Part shown: piece after piece, positions 63,478-64,000 of the stretch
Numbering within the stretch: position 1 is the stretch's first letter
Layout: each line of letters begins with the position of its first letter
Assembly (NCBI RefSeq): GCF_016428595.1
Contig: NZ_JAELVQ010000007.1
Coordinates: forward strand, 124,001 to 188,000
Length of the DNA stretch: 64,000 nucleotides
From: Snuella sedimenti
GTDB taxonomy: Bacteria > Bacteroidota > Bacteroidia > Flavobacteriales > Flavobacteriaceae
Direction of reading: 5' to 3'
Program-made: the position numbers and the translations under genes
The notes under the pieces: model-generated
What the model was told of the DNA's origin: nothing
Databases searched by the model: none
The model's input: the letters and a program-made list of their open reading frames with translations, nothing else

Positions 63478-64000
63478 AAATAGTATCATTTTTTGCAGGA
63501 GCAGGCGGACTTGACCTTGGATTTCAAAAAGCAGGTTTTGATGTGATTTGGGCTAATGAGTATGATAAAGAAATTTGGGAAACCTATGAGAAAAACCACC
63601 CAAGCACAACTTTAGACAGAAGAAGCATTGTAGATGTTCCAGCTGACGAAGTGCCAGAATGTGATGGAATTATCGGAGGTCCACCTTGCCAAAGTTGGAG
63701 TGAAGCGGGTTCATTACGTGGAATTAATGATAAACGTGGGCAGTTATTTTTCGACTTTATTAGAATTTTGGAAGCTAAACAACCTAAATTTTTCCTTGCA
63801 GAAAATGTAAGTGGAATGCTTTTAGACAGGCATAGTGAGGCTTTAAAAAACATTAAAGAACTGTTTAAAAATGCAGGAATTGGGTATGAGCTGTCATTTA
63901 AATTGCTCAATGCATCTGACTTTGATGTCCCTCAAGACAGAAAAAGAGTGTTTTTTGTGGGTATAAGAAAAGATCTTGGATTTAAGTTTCAATTTCCAAA
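63474..64000 (+). CDS. DNA cytosine-5 methyltransferase, HaeIII-like, partial at window edge
   Basis: The first 175 codons are visible. It starts [20 protein letters not shown] (motif I FAGAGG), then the catalytic Cys in [16 protein letters not shown] (motif IV), AENVSGM (motif VI, ENV) and [15 protein letters not shown] (motif VIII QDRKRV). These blocks match M.HaeIII more closely than other C5 enzymes I recall, suggesting GGCC methylation. The target recognition region lies beyond the edge. A restriction enzyme gene probably follows. Confidence 0.9.
   Translation, partial: MKIVSFFAGAGGLDLGFQKAGFDVIWANEYDKEIWETYEKNHPSTTLDRRSIVDVPADEVPECDGIIGGPPCQSWSEAGSLRGINDKRGQLFFDFIRILEAKQPKFFLAENVSGMLLDRHSEALKNIKELFKNAGIGYELSFKLLNASDFDVPQDRKRVFFVGIRKDLGFKFQFP

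Overview
The window comes from a Bacteroidota genome, almost certainly a marine member of Flavobacteriaceae. This rests on low GC, canonical Bacteroidota promoters (TTG-N19-TAnnTTTG ahead of tRNA-Tyr and ahead of a retron), gldJ-porU-porV, several type IX secretion and gliding-type proteins, GLPGLI and DUF5686 proteins, and a split pyruvate dehydrogenase (pdhB apart from pdhA-pdhC).

Layout. (1) 1-5670 is a decayed accessory region read mostly on the minus strand. It holds a DUF1905 protein, an ArsR/AHSA1 pair, a HigBA-type toxin-antitoxin pair between two long direct repeats, a C-terminal remnant resembling an HpaII-type restriction enzyme, a DUF3995 protein, remnants of group II introns on the plus strand, an IS91-type element end, a tyrosine recombinase fragment, and one attC-like site. 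(2) 5719-54599 is conserved chromosome: folate/thymidylate (dfrA, thyA), nupC, bifunctional nuclease, etfBA, pdhB, soluble and membrane pyrophosphatases, an S9 peptidase, a deoxynucleoside kinase, tRNA-Tyr, murF, gldJ, porU, porV, pdhA-pdhC, an M28 peptidase/SDR pair, and a surface operon of a type-B-sorted protein, a PorP/SprF protein and an OmpA protein. One outer-membrane protein gene here is broken by a 161-bp miniature inverted-repeat element and by a later stop codon. (3) 54774-64000 is an integron-like gene-cassette array on the plus strand with no integron integrase in view.

The right-hand array is the most interesting part. In each of three consecutive cassettes the first ten bases reappear as an exact reverse complement at the start of that cassette's own attC-like site, as expected for circular cassettes joined at attC. 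The cargo is: A, two small unknown proteins; B, a complete retron (promoter, msr-msd RNA, 78-aa protein, HTH protein, retron reverse transcriptase); C, a secreted and a membrane protein; D, an HTH protein and a HaeIII-like cytosine methyltransferase cut by the window edge. The attC of cassette B is split by an IS91-family element carrying its own tyrosine recombinase. The attC of cassette C is split by a complete group IIC intron on the opposite strand, at a TTGT/T site as described for group IIC-attC introns. The left-hand region looks like the eroded counterpart: its attC-like site is similar in sequence to the one opening the right array but lies on the other strand, and its intron remnants also run opposite to its genes. 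The array therefore appears to store defence systems (a retron, restriction-modification) next to unknown small genes.
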